From an uncultured Bacteroidales bacterium (GTDB lineage Bacteria > Bacteroidota > Bacteroidia > Bacteroidales > Muribaculaceae), in assembly GCA_902792435.1 (NCBI GenBank), contig CADAZN010000011.1, positions 1 to 58,816 of the forward strand: a stretch of DNA of 58,816 bases, given 5' to 3'. The stretch's first letter is position 1. Each line of letters starts with the position of its first letter. The position numbers were made by a program, and so were the translations under genes. The notes under the pieces were generated by a model. The model was not told the origin of the DNA and did not search any database. It worked only from the letters and a program-made list of their open reading frames with translations. Positions 33,692 to 43,561 of the stretch are shown piece by piece.

Positions 33692-34375
33692 TTATTTTAT
33701 CTTAAAATCTCGTGAAGTGACAGATGGGTTGTTGACATCGTTAAGGTGGAGACGCAAGACGTGGCAAGGAGATTGTGGAGTCTTTAAAGCTGCGACATTT
33801 ACCGAGAAGTAGAAATCTCTCCAGTAGAAGATGCTATCGGCAGGAGTGTCAAGGAGGTCATGCACGAGATAGGCATCGACTGTGTCGTTATATTTCGTTT
33901 CCTTGTCAATCATCATGTAGAATTGACGTTTCTTTCCTGTGTGTTCCAATTGCCCCTGCAGATTGATGAACTCGCCCGTGCGCCACACGCTGTTAAGTTT
34001 TATAGGGCGCATAGAATAGGAGTCAAGCGGCCTAGAGCTGACGCGTATTGAATCGTTGATGATGCGAGTGAAGCCTATGGCATCGATGTTCCAGTAGGAG
34101 CCGTCGGGAGAGCGATGGTTGACGGCATAGGTGAGTAGCAACCTCTGGTTTGGGCTCACCTTATCGGGGGCTCCAACGGTTGAGAACAGATTCACTGCTG
34201 GCTCGTCATCGCGCCCGTCGAGGCGGAATGTTGCGTGGTTGTCATCATCGAGTCCAGTATAGGTAACGATGTCGACAAGGTGGGTCTCGAAGCTCTCATC
34301 AAGCTTGCCGTCATGGCTGCGGTCGCAAGCACACACTGCAACAAGCACTAATATGGCGAGAATGATTTGTTTCAT
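33692..34375 (-). CDS. NigD-like lipoprotein
   Basis: The product has 227 residues with lipobox AVCAC (Cys17). The N-terminal part (about 28-100) forms the OB-like fold of NigD-like proteins (FETHLVDIVTYTG, RLLLTYAV) and the C-terminal part (about 105-225) the NigD beta-barrel (NSIRV-like segment, RTGEFINLQGQLE, VLRLHLND). NigD was named from a bacteriocin operon in Prevotella nigrescens, but most homologues occur without bacteriocin genes and have no known function. A -7 element TATCTTTG lies at 34413-34406, so the gene has its own promoter. Confidence 0.8.
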   Translation of the reverse strand: MKQIILAILVLVAVCACDRSHDGKLDESFETHLVDIVTYTGLDDDNHATFRLDGRDDEPAVNLFSTVGAPDKVSPNQRLLLTYAVNHRSPDGSYWNIDAIGFTRIINDSIRVSSRPLDSYSMRPIKLNSVWRTGEFINLQGQLEHTGKKRQFYMMIDKETKYNDTVDAYLVHDLLDTPADSIFYWRDFYFSVNVAALKTPQSPCHVLRLHLNDVNNPSVTSRDFKIK

Positions 34376-34405
34376 CAGTTTTCCTCTTTTGTTTTTTTCA
34401 ACCTA

Positions 34406-34413
34406 CAAAGATA
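34406..34413 (-). promoter_or_regulatory. -7 element of the NigD-like gene
   Basis: The minus strand reads TATCTTTG. A start near 34399 gives a leader of about 25 bases. The remaining 34414-34580 is AT-rich and shows no gene. Confidence 0.5.
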
Positions 34414-34580
34414 GTGAATACTTTTCATTTTCAAGCCATCACCCATCAGTTTTTTAACCTCACCTCAGTTACACCAAAAGTTATCTCAAATCATTAACAA
34501 CCCTGACGCCAATAACTCTAAAGAATGCAACGTGGGATATTTTTTTAATTATTGATAACGCAAAACTAAAAACAATTATT

Positions 34581-34588
34581 TATCTTTG
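34581..34588 (+). promoter_or_regulatory. -7 element of the BamE-like gene
   Basis: TATCTTTG at 34581-34588 sits 42 bases before the ATG at 34630. No TTTG is found at the -33 distance. Confidence 0.45.
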
Positions 34589-34629
34589 CGAAATAGATTA
34601 AAAACTAATATTTGAATACTTTTTGTATC

Positions 34630-35121
34630 ATGGATAATTTGAATAATGGAAATGGTCCAGTTAGCCAGGGGCCTCAGTATGCTCCTCCTCAGCGTGTTGG
34701 TAACAGCCCTGTGCCTGCGAAGAAGAAAAATGGATGGCGGACCGCGTTTTTGATAGGTTGTGGCTTCATGTTGGGCATCGCAGCCGTTGTTGTTGTGTTT
34801 GCATTGTTGATGATGAAAGAATGTAATGATAAAAATCAGGACAGAACAACACCATTGATAAAAGATCTTAAAGTTGAGGAGAGCCTGGTGCTTAAGAACA
34901 AGCTCGACAGCAATCAAATTAAGGAACTAGTGCCTCGGGGCACGCCCAAAGACTCGGTGCTGATTATCCTAGGAAAACCCGACGACTATGTAGATGCAAA
35001 TTGGGGCGATTACGTTCGTTATGACATAAACGACTCGACCGGAGTTCAAATCGATTTCATTAATGATGTGGTAGATGATATTCAGTTCGATGAATTTGTA
35101 CCTGAAGAGACTTTGAATTAA
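34630..35121 (+). CDS. single-pass membrane protein with a BamE/SmpA-like domain
   Basis: The product has 163 residues from the ATG at 34630; an upstream in-frame ATG at 34612 adds only six residues. A Pro/Gln-rich cytoplasmic head (about 1-38) and basic KKKNGW precede one membrane helix (about 43-64). The outer part holds LDSNQIKELVPRGTPKDSV with LIILGKPDD, the helix-turn-strand pattern of BamE/SmpA proteins. BamE belongs to the outer-membrane protein assembly machine, but this protein is anchored in the inner membrane by a helix rather than a lipid, so it is only fold-related. It ends at a strong terminator. Confidence 0.55.
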   Translation: MDNLNNGNGPVSQGPQYAPPQRVGNSPVPAKKKNGWRTAFLIGCGFMLGIAAVVVVFALLMMKECNDKNQDRTTPLIKDLKVEESLVLKNKLDSNQIKELVPRGTPKDSVLIILGKPDDYVDANWGDYVRYDINDSTGVQIDFINDVVDDIQFDEFVPEETLN

Positions 35122-35152
35122 AAAACAGCAAGCGAAAACGCTTGCTGTTTTT
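35121..35152. terminator. bidirectional Rho-independent terminator
   Basis: A perfect 14-base-pair stem (35121-35134 with 35139-35152), loop AAAA, with A and T runs on its two sides. It overlaps the stop of the gene ending at 35121 and faces lolD, which ends at 35214. Confidence 0.88.
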
Positions 35153-35213
35153 CTGTTAGATTGGGCAAAATAGACAGGATCACTCAAAGATTACTCTGCC
35201 CCTACTCTGAACT

Positions 35214-35870
35214 CTACACTATTAAGCCATCACGCATGTGAAGGACGCGGTCGACATTGGTGTTGCTAGCGAGCGTCTCGTCGTGAGTGACAATGACAAA
35301 TGTGTGGTGGAACTTGTCGCGCAAGTCAAAGAAGAGCTGGTGCAGCTCAAGCTTGTTCTGCGTGTCGAGTGAGCCCGAAGGCTCATCGGCAAGAATCACC
35401 TTGGGATTATTGACTAGTGCTCGTGCCACTGCTACACGCTGTCGCTCCCCACCGCTTAGCTGGGCGGGCTTGTGGTCGAGTCGCTGGCTGAGGCCTAGGT
35501 AGTCGAGTAGCTGTCGTGCCCGGTCGTAGGCATCGGCGCGCTTGTCTCCTCCAATAAGCGCAGGTATCGCAACATTCTCAAGTGTTGTGAACTCAGGCAG
35601 CAACTGATGGAACTGGAAAACGAAGCCAATGTTGCGATTGCGGAAGTGTGCCAGCTCACGTTGCTTGAGGGCAAGCACATCGGTGCCATCATATAGCACC
35701 TGACCGCCCTGTGGCTTGTCGAGGGTGCCAATAATTTGGAGCAAGGTTGTCTTGCCTGCGCCACTAGGCCCAACAATGGCAACTATCTCACCATCGCCAA
35801 TGGTGACCGAGATACCCTTAAGAACCTCAAGGTCACCATAGCGCTTAATTATGTTTTTTGCGGTTATCAT
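35214..35870 (-). CDS. lolD: ABC transporter ATP-binding protein, LolD family
   Basis: The product has 218 residues, an entire single nucleotide-binding domain: Walker [12 protein letters not shown]-loop [11 protein letters not shown], signature [15 protein letters not shown], Walker [13 protein letters not shown] and H-loop VTHDE. Sequence and length fit LolD, which powers release of lipoproteins from the inner membrane. Its membrane partners LolC/E are not adjacent, as is common in Bacteroidetes. MacB-type exporters use close relatives, so LolD is the best but not the only reading. Confidence 0.85.
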   Translation of the reverse strand: MITAKNIIKRYGDLEVLKGISVTIGDGEIVAIVGPSGAGKTTLLQIIGTLDKPQGGQVLYDGTDVLALKQRELAHFRNRNIGFVFQFHQLLPEFTTLENVAIPALIGGDKRADAYDRARQLLDYLGLSQRLDHKPAQLSGGERQRVAVARALVNNPKVILADEPSGSLDTQNKLELHQLFFDLRDKFHHTFVIVTHDETLASNTNVDRVLHMRDGLIV

Positions 35871-35874
35871 TAGA

Positions 35875-36045
35875 TTAGTGATGAGGGATGAGTGATGAGG
35901 GATGAGAGTTCATAGTTGAGATTCACGATTCTACAACCAATTAATCGTTTATCGTTATTGGTTTATGGAAAATAGAGCTAAAGCTCATAGCTGATTCTAT
36001 CTTCCATAAACGATAAACAATAAACCATAAACGGCGCAAAGCGCA
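35875..36045. repeat. intergenic tract with tandem and inverted short repeats
   Basis: It begins with two copies of gtgatgagggatga (35878-35905). Further on, TTTATCGTTATTGGTTTATG and a partly complementary run near 36005-36031 (CATAAACGATAAACAATAAA) could pair imperfectly. No coding sense. It lies between the prolyl oligopeptidase stop (36046) and lolD. Confidence 0.6.
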
Positions 36046-38151
36046 TTAGGGTTTTACACCGAGGTTGTACATGATGAATGACTGGATGTCGGTGTACTCC
36101 TCGATTACCTTGCTCATTGGCTTGCCGTGGCCGTGACCAGCGTTGACGTCGATGCGGATGAGCTTAACGGCATTGCCAGTGTTGCTTGCCTGCAACTGGG
36201 CAGCATACTTGAACGAGTGGGCAGGCACCACGCGGTCGTCGTGGTCGCTTGTGGTGACCATGATGGGTGGATAGGGAGTGCCGTCGTTCTTGATAGTGTG
36301 CAGTGGTGAGTAGCCCTTGAGATACTCAAACATCTCGCGGCTGTCGTCGCTGCGACCATAGTCGGGTGCCCAGTTCCAGCCGATGGTGAAGAGGTGATAG
36401 CGAAGCATGTCCATCACACCCACTTGAGGCACAGCTGCTCCCCACAGGTCGGGACGCTGGTTAACTACAGCACCAACGAGGAGGCCTCCGTTGCTACCAC
36501 CATTACAAGCGATTTTGCCTTTCTTGGTATAGCCTTGTGCTATGAGCCATTCGGCAGCAGCGATGAAGTCGTCAAACACATTTTGCTTCTGCATCTTGGT
36601 GCCGGCCTTGTGCCAATCCTCGCCATACTCACCACCACCACGCAGGTTGGTGTAGGCGCAAATGCCGCCCTTGTCGATCATGGCAAATGGAGTGCGTGCA
36701 TAGCTAAAGCCTGGATTCATTGAAACGTTGAAGCCACCGTATCCATAAAGGAATACAGGTCGCTTGCCATCCTTCTTCATGCCCTTCTTGTAGATGAGGA
36801 ACATGGGAATCTTGGTGCCGTCCTTGCTTGGATAGAACACCTGCTCGGTAATGTAGTCCTCGGGATTAAGGGCAACCTTAGGCTGGAAGAAAGGAGTGGA
36901 CTCACCAGTCTCGGCATTGTAGCTATAGATTGTTGATGGGAAGGTGTAAGAAGTGAAGTTGTAGAATATTTCACTACGCTTGTTCTTGCAGCTGAATCCC
37001 ACCGAGCCGAGGGCTGGCAGTTTGATCTCACGAATCTCCTTGCCGTTGCGGTCATAGAGGTAGGCATGAGTGCTGGCGTCGCGGTCATAGGTCACGATGA
37101 ACTTGTGGTTCGACATCTGGATGCCACTAAGCACCCACTGCTTCTCAGGGATAAACTCGGTGAAGTTTTTAGGGCTGAGGTTGTTGGCATCATAGGCGAG
37201 CACCTTGTAGCAAGGAGCGTTTTGGTTGGTCATGACATAAATCTTGCCATTGTCAACACCGATGGGGTCGAAAGCAAACTCACCATCCTGGGCAATCTTC
37301 ACATAGTGGGGGTTAATGCTCTTGAGATCCTTGACAAAGAGAGCATTTCCCTCGCCGGCGCTCTGCAGGATGAAGACGAAGCGCTCGTCCTCGTCAACGC
37401 CCACCTGGTTGAAGAGCAATGGGTCGTCATAGCTGCGGAACTCCAGGTAGTCATCCTCTTGCGGTGTACCTAGCTTGTGGTACATCACCTTGTGCCACTC
37501 GTTCTTTGACGACTTGGCATCCTCGGGCTTGTCGTAGGCGCTGTAGAAGAATCCGTCGCCGAGCCATTGAGCGTTGGTAAACTTGGCCCACACGATGTGG
37601 TCGTCAAGCATTTTGTCAGCAACCAGGTCATGAACGATAATCTCGTTCCAGTCGCTGCCGTTGCGAGTAATGGTGTAGGCTGCATAGCGACCATCTTTTG
37701 AGAAGTTGAGGCTCTGCAGCGCCACTGTTCCGTCCTGGCTCAGAGTGTTGGGATCAAACACCATGCGTGCCTCGCCGTCGAGCTTGTCCTTGACATAGAG
37801 GACGCTCTGATTCTGCAAGCCGTCGTTATAGAAGTAGTAAATCTTGTCTTTCACATAGAAAGGTGTTCCCATCTTGGCATAGTTGGCAAGCTCGGTGAGG
37901 CGAGCTTTCACCTTGTCGCGGAAGGGGATTTTCTTGAGATAATCTTGGGTGATCTCGTTCTCGGCTTTTACCCAAGCAGCTGTCTCCTCGCTGTTGTCAT
38001 CCTCGAGCCAGCGATAGGGGTCGGCAACTTTGGTACCGAAGTAATCGTCGACCGTGTCGACTGTTTTAGCTTTTGGGTAGAAAATCTTGGACTGAGCAGC
38101 AGCGCCGCCAGCCACTAGTAGTGCAGTGCACATGATTAATGTTTTCTTCAT
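36046..38151 (-). CDS. exported prolyl oligopeptidase (S9A)
   Basis: The product has 701 residues from the ATG at 38151; a longer frame to 38199 would run into the promoter element at 38197-38204 and is rejected. A signal peptide covers about 1-20 (GGAAAQ). A seven-bladed propeller (about 90-420) precedes the alpha/beta-hydrolase domain (about 425-700). The catalytic triad is visible: Ser in GGSNGGLLVGA, Asp in TSDHDDRVVP and His in NAGHGHGKP. The family cuts after proline in short peptides; export makes it a periplasmic peptide-scavenging enzyme. The gene appears to be monocistronic. Confidence 0.95.
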   Translation of the reverse strand: MKKTLIMCTALLVAGGAAAQSKIFYPKAKTVDTVDDYFGTKVADPYRWLEDDNSEETAAWVKAENEITQDYLKKIPFRDKVKARLTELANYAKMGTPFYVKDKIYYFYNDGLQNQSVLYVKDKLDGEARMVFDPNTLSQDGTVALQSLNFSKDGRYAAYTITRNGSDWNEIIVHDLVADKMLDDHIVWAKFTNAQWLGDGFFYSAYDKPEDAKSSKNEWHKVMYHKLGTPQEDDYLEFRSYDDPLLFNQVGVDEDERFVFILQSAGEGNALFVKDLKSINPHYVKIAQDGEFAFDPIGVDNGKIYVMTNQNAPCYKVLAYDANNLSPKNFTEFIPEKQWVLSGIQMSNHKFIVTYDRDASTHAYLYDRNGKEIREIKLPALGSVGFSCKNKRSEIFYNFTSYTFPSTIYSYNAETGESTPFFQPKVALNPEDYITEQVFYPSKDGTKIPMFLIYKKGMKKDGKRPVFLYGYGGFNVSMNPGFSYARTPFAMIDKGGICAYTNLRGGGEYGEDWHKAGTKMQKQNVFDDFIAAAEWLIAQGYTKKGKIACNGGSNGGLLVGAVVNQRPDLWGAAVPQVGVMDMLRYHLFTIGWNWAPDYGRSDDSREMFEYLKGYSPLHTIKNDGTPYPPIMVTTSDHDDRVVPAHSFKYAAQLQASNTGNAVKLIRIDVNAGHGHGKPMSKVIEEYTDIQSFIMYNLGVKP

Positions 38152-38196
38152 AATTATTAATGGTGTAAAAAAGTTTCCGCTCTCGGCGTTGTTGTG

Positions 38197-38204
38197 CAAA
38201 GGTA
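38197..38204 (-). promoter_or_regulatory. -7 element of the prolyl oligopeptidase gene
   Basis: The minus strand reads TACCTTTG. The predicted start near 38190 leaves about 40 bases of leader and fixes the ATG at 38151 as the start. Confidence 0.5.
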
Positions 38205-38276
38205 GTGAAAAGTTTTCAGTTATCGATTATCAGTTATCAGTTTTTTAGAATACAGAGCTTTATTGATGCATAAAAC

Positions 38277-38308
38277 AAATGCACACCTCGATATTGAGGC
38301 GTGCATTT
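38277..38308 (-). terminator. terminator of the alpha-amylase gene
   Basis: A stem AAATGCAC-A-CCTC (38277-38289) pairs with GAGG-C-GTGCATTT (38296-38308), with one mismatch and a 6-base loop. It lies 30 bases beyond the stop at 38339. Confidence 0.75.
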
Positions 38309-38338
38309 ATTAATTAGGTTAATATCATGAGAACGGGA

Positions 38339-41300
38339 TTATTTCACCGTTTTCACAATCTTCTTACTTCCGTCGGTCATTTCAATTACCACAATGTTCA
38401 CACCCTGGAATGGAGTGTCGCTCTCGATACCAGCTGCGTTGACATAGCGAATGCTCTTGACGTTCTCCATCTTGAGGTCTTCAACACCAGTTGGGATGTT
38501 GGTCTCAGGCTCATAGAGTGCGTTGGCAATGTAGTTCTGGAATGGAAAGTCGTAGTCGTTCAAGTGTGCACCATCGGTGGTTGGCCAAGGCTCCTTGAGC
38601 GTGATGGCAGCGCGCACATTGTAGCGAGTGCCGTCAATGAGGGTTATGCCCCAGCCTGCCCAATCGGTTGTGAGGGTGAGGCTCTGGCCTTGAAGGCCAT
38701 TTCCTGGAGCGTAGGCACGCAGGGCACCGTCGTGCTCGTTCCAATAACCAGTGACGTCAATCACCTGGTTGGGCTTGAGGGTGAAAGAGTGGGCGAGGTT
38801 TACATTCTCTACCTCTACATCGTCGTCAAGTGGGTAGCCAAACTCAGCTGCCGAAATAACAAGGTATGGGTTGAGCTCCTTGTCGTGCAAGACGCCCTTG
38901 AGGGTGCCTGCCTCGACGAAGCCATCCTTTTGGAATATTTCGTATAATTCGTAGGGGAATTCTACCTTAATCCAGTTGCCCTTGCCGTCGGAGAGGAAGG
39001 CAAACGGCTCAAAGTTCTGTGGCACGTCAACCACAGCGAGAGCGTCGGCGATGCGGTACAATTTACCGTTCTCGCCATTCTCGAGCATGTCGGCAAGAGT
39101 AGTGGCCTCCATTTCTTGGAAATCGCCAATCTTAGTGGCGTTGACTATTGCCACTTTCGTATACCTTGCATGGTACTTGCATATTACCTGTAAATCATAT
39201 ACGCCATTCTCCTCAAGGACGCCTGAGAAGTAAGGCTGCTCATCAGTGAGCATCGCCTTGCCATCAATCATCATGTCCCATGGGTTGTCACCGGTTTGGT
39301 TGGCCATTGTGAGTTTGCCATCGCGGTAGATAGCATACTTAATGGTGTTGTACTCCTGACGTTTTGGACGCACGAAGAAGTAGTCGTTGCTGGTATAGTC
39401 GTAGTTGGCAACAAGGTATTGGTTGGGAGTGTATTCTATGTCCTCACTAGTCAATGGTAATGCCACCAATTCCAAAACGGGGTTTTCGCTTCCCAAGAAT
39501 TTGCCAATTATAGTGCCGCCAACTAGGTTCTTGCCGTCAAGGTTGATATCGCTGCCTTTGGGCATAATGAGTTCTACCCAGTTGCTCTCATCATAGGTCA
39601 AGCCTTGCAATGCGTCGGGCACTGGCATATCGCTCCAGTTCTCCGTTGGAGCCACTGTGTTGTCATCCTTTACGAAGACATGCCTTGAATCACCGGAGTT
39701 GACGGTGACCACGGCGGCGATGTCGTTGCTGATGACATATTCTTTATCTTGCGATCCCATCATAATATCGCTCAGTGCCAAGACGTTGTTGTCGGTAATG
39801 CCAACCAAGCCATTGGTGGTGTAATAACCGCCATTGACGAAGTTGAATCGTCCAGTCTGATTCTGTCCATTGTTGCTGAAGATGATGTCGCTTGGCATGT
39901 TGAACGAGTTGCTGTAGGTCCAGCGGTAAATGAGGTTGCCGCTTGGGGCAGTGCCCACAACTTCTACCAACGCCTCTCCGGGCCAGCCGTGCTCACCAAA
40001 GGTCTTGGTGCTACTGTAAACCCATGCGTAAGGCGAGCCAAAACTGTCGTTCTCGAAGTAGCAGTACAGTTGGCCACCCGTCAAGGAGGTAGCACACGCT
40101 GGGATGGTGGGCTTAGGTTCGGGAGTTACTTCGCCTTCCTCAGGTTTCTCAATTTCGGGTAGGTATTGAGCATAGGTATCGGTTACGTTCTCGCCTGTGC
40201 TCCAGTTGTCGTTGGCAATCGGGAACTTCATGAAAATGTCATAGTCGACGCCAGGCACTTCGAAGCGCTCGCTTTGGTTGTTGTAGTTGTAAAGGATAGC
40301 ACCAATTTGATCTTTGCCCATGAATGTGCAATAGAACCAGCTCTGGTCGCCAATGGTAGTGGTTGGGAATGCACTCTCAGCCCAAGCGTTTGGATAGCTC
40401 CAGAAGATGTCGGCATTGTTGGCATAAGGATAGAGCTTGATGCCGTTAGACCAATCGGCGTTGCCGTTGTCGTACATGAACACGGTGATTGCCTTCACGT
40501 CGGTGGTGTGCTTGCTGTCGGCAGTCACATCAATGTAGCCAGGTTGGAAGGCGTTCTCGCCAAAGTGTGCACCTGGATAGTAGTAGAAGTAGTAGTCATG
40601 TCCAGCCTCGAGATAAGTGACGTTAGCACTTTGATCCTTAGGGCCAGTGAGCATGAAGAGCATGCCAGCGGGAACCTCGTCAAAGTGTTTCTTGTACCAG
40701 GTCTGGCCACAGTTGGTCTCGGTCTCGCTGAGCTTCTCGCCACCATCGTTAAATGATGGAGTTACAGCCTGCTCGTTGGTATCCCAAGCGTAGATGTGAG
40801 GAGCATCGTTGGTGGTCATGTTCTTCACATAGATGTTCACGCCACTGACACTGCCTGTGCCGTTAGTTACATAGTAACTGCGAGCCAGTTGCTTGACAAC
40901 CTGGCCGTCCTTGACGAGTCCGGCACGCAGGTAGTGGTTGCCGCTCTCGTTGAAGGATACGGTGCTACCGCTAGCGATGGTTGGGCTGCTGATAGTAGGC
41001 TCGGTGCCGTCGGTAGTATAGACGATAGTAGCACCACTGTAAGAAGAGGTAATCATTGCCGATACTCCGCCCTCATAACTGCCAGTAAGTTTGTCGATTG
41101 ACAAGTTGGGGTCTTCTAGCATTGGCATGTAGATGTTGGTCACATTGTTAGGCTGACCATTTTGCACGGTGTAGAATACATCGCTTGTAATGCCATCGAT
41201 GTCGGGAGTTTGGCTGCCTTCCCAGTTGATAATCAGGTTAACTGGGTATTCAGGTTTGTCCATCTGAACGCGCCACCATTCGATGCCGCCCACAGTAACC

Positions 41301-43372
41301 TTCTCATATGCCAGTTGACCGCGCCAAGAGCCAAATGGCTCAATCTTGTTGCCTCCGTTGTCGGTGTAGTAAGTGTAGATGTAAGGAGCATTGTCGTCCT
41401 TCACATAGAAGTTGATTTTGTCGCTGACAGTTGATGTCTTCACATACTGGCGTGTAACTACCGATGAGGTGGGCACAGAGTAGTTAACGAGTACGCCCAC
41501 TTTGAGTGTGGTGGTCTCGGTGATAGTGAGTGTGGTCTCCTCGGTGATAGTTGAGTCGGAAGCAGTAGGGTTATTGCCGTTAGTGGTGTAAACCAAGGTG
41601 CAGCCCTCGGTCGAAGGCTTCACTTTAACGGTCATTGAGCCATTGAATGTGCAGCTGTTGCGGTCGATAACAGGATAACCGTTGATGAGGTTCTGTTTTC
41701 TGTTGTACTGAATCCTGTTATAAAGATTGCTTGTGATGCTGTAGCGTGCCACTTGTTTGCCATTCTCGTCGGGAGTGCTCTCCCACACTGTGGTGAAGCC
41801 ATCGGGTACACCAGCGTCGGTAGCGTCGCCCAACTGGTAGCATATCTGACCATTAGCGCCGGTAACTACCCATTGGATACCGTTGTCGCCCACAAGGGTG
41901 GCAGCCGAGCGCTCACTCTCGTTGGTGATGCCGGCGGTGCGGCGAGCCTTGATGAGCAAGCACAGAATGTCGTGCCATTGTGGGTGCATGAAGTGAGGAT
42001 AGAACAAGCATGGAGTGCCAGGCATTGCCAGGATGAAGGCGTTGGCCTCAACGATGTTCTTCTCCACACGGTGCTGATAGGCCTTGCCATTGCTCCCGTT
42101 GTAGTTTGAGCCGTCGGTGGGCAGGTCCTTGAAGGTGTCGTGGTTGTCGAGGAAGGTAACGGCATAGCGCTTGAGCACTGGGTCGCTGATAAGGCCCGAG
42201 TTGTTCAGGTAGCGGTAGTTGCCGTAGTTGAATGCCTCGCGGATGTCGCTCTGCAATGGGAAGTCGAAGGCAGCGCTCTGGTAGGTGCCTTCCATGTAGG
42301 TCTTATGAATCCAGTCAGAGATGTTTTCTTTCGAGCCCCAATACTCGCCCACGCTGAAGGTGGGTCGCAGGGTGGTGTTATACTCGGCAAAGTGCTTCTC
42401 CTCGAAGCCCATAGCATAGTCATAGCGATAGCCCACATAGCCCAGGTCGTTCTTCAAGAAGTCGAGGAACTTGAGGACCTTGGCGCGAGTGGCAGGACTG
42501 TGGTGGTCGATGTCGCGAGCCCATTCACCCTTGCCGCCGCAGTCGGGATTACCAGTTCCACGTCCGCTCTCGTCATCGTTGCACACGTCGTCGCTGGTCC
42601 ACTGGATGTACTCGCCTTCGGGGCAGAAAGTGCCTTTGTAGTACTCTGTCGGGAACTCAATAGAGTATTTGTCGCCAGCCCATGTGCCCAAGCCGCCGCG
42701 GTGGTTTGCCACCACGTCTTCGATGGCTCCGGTGCCTTCGGCCTTGTAAGTGGCAATGAGCTGACGGAGTTCAGCCTCGGTGCCGAAGTAAGAGATTGGG
42801 GTCCATGTGCGACCCTCACTGTCGGTGTAGGTCCAAGGGGTACCATCGGGATTGTAAGATAGTCCGTGGTGGAAATAGAACACAGGCACAAAGCCCATAC
42901 AGTCGGGGTTGGTGATGACATTGTTGTCATTATATCCCCACTCATATCCATTTCTCCAAGGACGTTCGCCGTGTCGGCCACTATTGTCTTCGCTTTCATA
43001 ATAGACCATAGTGGAGTCGGCAACTGTCGAGCCACTCTGAGGCAGCCACAGCAGGTCGATGTAAGGAGTGATTTCGTCCTTATGGGCGAGCAGGCTTGTC
43101 CATGTCGTCACAGGTACTTGCCATTCTTCACCTTCGGTCCATCCTGCACCATACATGGTTGCCCAGGTATAGCCAGGCTGATGTGTTTCAGTAGCCTCGT
43201 TGGTGACATGGTTGGCCCACGGTCCCCAAGGGCTACAGTCGGGGGTCTCCTTGTAACTGTCCCAGAAGAAACCCTGCAGCATAACTCCGCCATAGTTGGC
43301 TGGCCATCCTTGGGCAAGGGTGGTCAACGGCAGGAGCAACGCCATTGCGAAAATAAGGTAGATTTTCCTCAT
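38339..43372 (-). CDS. giant exported GH13 alpha-amylase with many accessory modules
   Basis: The product has 1677 residues, about three times a plain amylase. A signal peptide ends near LTTLAQ (21). The GH13 domain (about 25-520) keeps its catalytic residues: Asp318 in YRYDYAMGF, Glu343 in SVGEYWG and Asp412 in FLDNHDTF. Then come chitobiase C-terminal-like repeats (VYTTNGNNPTASD near 605; VYTTDGTEPTISS near 770), CBM26-like starch-binding modules (INFYVKDDNAPYIY near 660, INIYVKNMTTNDAP near 840, LYCYFENDSFGSPYAW near 1125), a further beta-rich region (about 1200-1330), an OB-like region (about 1400-1560) and a C-terminal segment ending VIEMTDGSKKIVKTVK, similar to type IX sorting ends. It should break down starch at the cell surface. 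No susC/susD pair lies nearby. Confidence 0.92.
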   Translation of the reverse strand: MRKIYLIFAMALLLPLTTLAQGWPANYGGVMLQGFFWDSYKETPDCSPWGPWANHVTNEATETHQPGYTWATMYGAGWTEGEEWQVPVTTWTSLLAHKDEITPYIDLLWLPQSGSTVADSTMVYYESEDNSGRHGERPWRNGYEWGYNDNNVITNPDCMGFVPVFYFHHGLSYNPDGTPWTYTDSEGRTWTPISYFGTEAELRQLIATYKAEGTGAIEDVVANHRGGLGTWAGDKYSIEFPTEYYKGTFCPEGEYIQWTSDDVCNDDESGRGTGNPDCGGKGEWARDIDHHSPATRAKVLKFLDFLKNDLGYVGYRYDYAMGFEEKHFAEYNTTLRPTFSVGEYWGSKENISDWIHKTYMEGTYQSAAFDFPLQSDIREAFNYGNYRYLNNSGLISDPVLKRYAVTFLDNHDTFKDLPTDGSNYNGSNGKAYQHRVEKNIVEANAFILAMPGTPCLFYPHFMHPQWHDILCLLIKARRTAGITNESERSAATLVGDNGIQWVVTGANGQICYQLGDATDAGVPDGFTTVWESTPDENGKQVARYSITSNLYNRIQYNRKQNLINGYPVIDRNSCTFNGSMTVKVKPSTEGCTLVYTTNGNNPTASDSTITEETTLTITETTTLKVGVLVNYSVPTSSVVTRQYVKTSTVSDKINFYVKDDNAPYIYTYYTDNGGNKIEPFGSWRGQLAYEKVTVGGIEWWRVQMDKPEYPVNLIINWEGSQTPDIDGITSDVFYTVQNGQPNNVTNIYMPMLEDPNLSIDKLTGSYEGGVSAMITSSYSGATIVYTTDGTEPTISSPTIASGSTVSFNESGNHYLRAGLVKDGQVVKQLARSYYVTNGTGSVSGVNIYVKNMTTNDAPHIYAWDTNEQAVTPSFNDGGEKLSETETNCGQTWYKKHFDEVPAGMLFMLTGPKDQSANVTYLEAGHDYYFYYYPGAHFGENAFQPGYIDVTADSKHTTDVKAITVFMYDNGNADWSNGIKLYPYANNADIFWSYPNAWAESAFPTTTIGDQSWFYCTFMGKDQIGAILYNYNNQSERFEVPGVDYDIFMKFPIANDNWSTGENVTDTYAQYLPEIEKPEEGEVTPEPKPTIPACATSLTGGQLYCYFENDSFGSPYAWVYSSTKTFGEHGWPGEALVEVVGTAPSGNLIYRWTYSNSFNMPSDIIFSNNGQNQTGRFNFVNGGYYTTNGLVGITDNNVLALSDIMMGSQDKEYVISNDIAAVVTVNSGDSRHVFVKDDNTVAPTENWSDMPVPDALQGLTYDESNWVELIMPKGSDINLDGKNLVGGTIIGKFLGSENPVLELVALPLTSEDIEYTPNQYLVANYDYTSNDYFFVRPKRQEYNTIKYAIYRDGKLTMANQTGDNPWDMMIDGKAMLTDEQPYFSGVLEENGVYDLQVICKYHARYTKVAIVNATKIGDFQEMEATTLADMLENGENGKLYRIADALAVVDVPQNFEPFAFLSDGKGNWIKVEFPYELYEIFQKDGFVEAGTLKGVLHDKELNPYLVISAAEFGYPLDDDVEVENVNLAHSFTLKPNQVIDVTGYWNEHDGALRAYAPGNGLQGQSLTLTTDWAGWGITLIDGTRYNVRAAITLKEPWPTTDGAHLNDYDFPFQNYIANALYEPETNIPTGVEDLKMENVKSIRYVNAAGIESDTPFQGVNIVVIEMTDGSKKIVKTVK

Positions 43373-43442
43373 AATAGTTTGATTTTATGGTTTTGAAATT
43401 AAGAAATTATTGTCATGGTTACGATATGATATTATAATCCCA

Positions 43443-43450
43443 CAAAAATA
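43443..43450 (-). promoter_or_regulatory. -7 element of the amylase gene
   Basis: The minus strand reads TATTTTTG; the -33 region is only T-rich. The leader would be about 65 bases. The rest of 43373-43561 shows no gene. Confidence 0.45.
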
Positions 43451-43561
43451 GAAAAAATTATTTAATTAAAGTAAATTTCATTATAGTACCTAAGTAAAAA
43501 AATGCGCAAACGATTGCGTGCGCAAATAAAAAACCTTAATGTGCAACCACCTCAATTGCCA

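Noticed and set aside
40166-43396. long plus-strand frames opposite the amylase
   Set aside because: Val/Gly-rich shadow translations without family likeness, opposite a clear GH13 gene.
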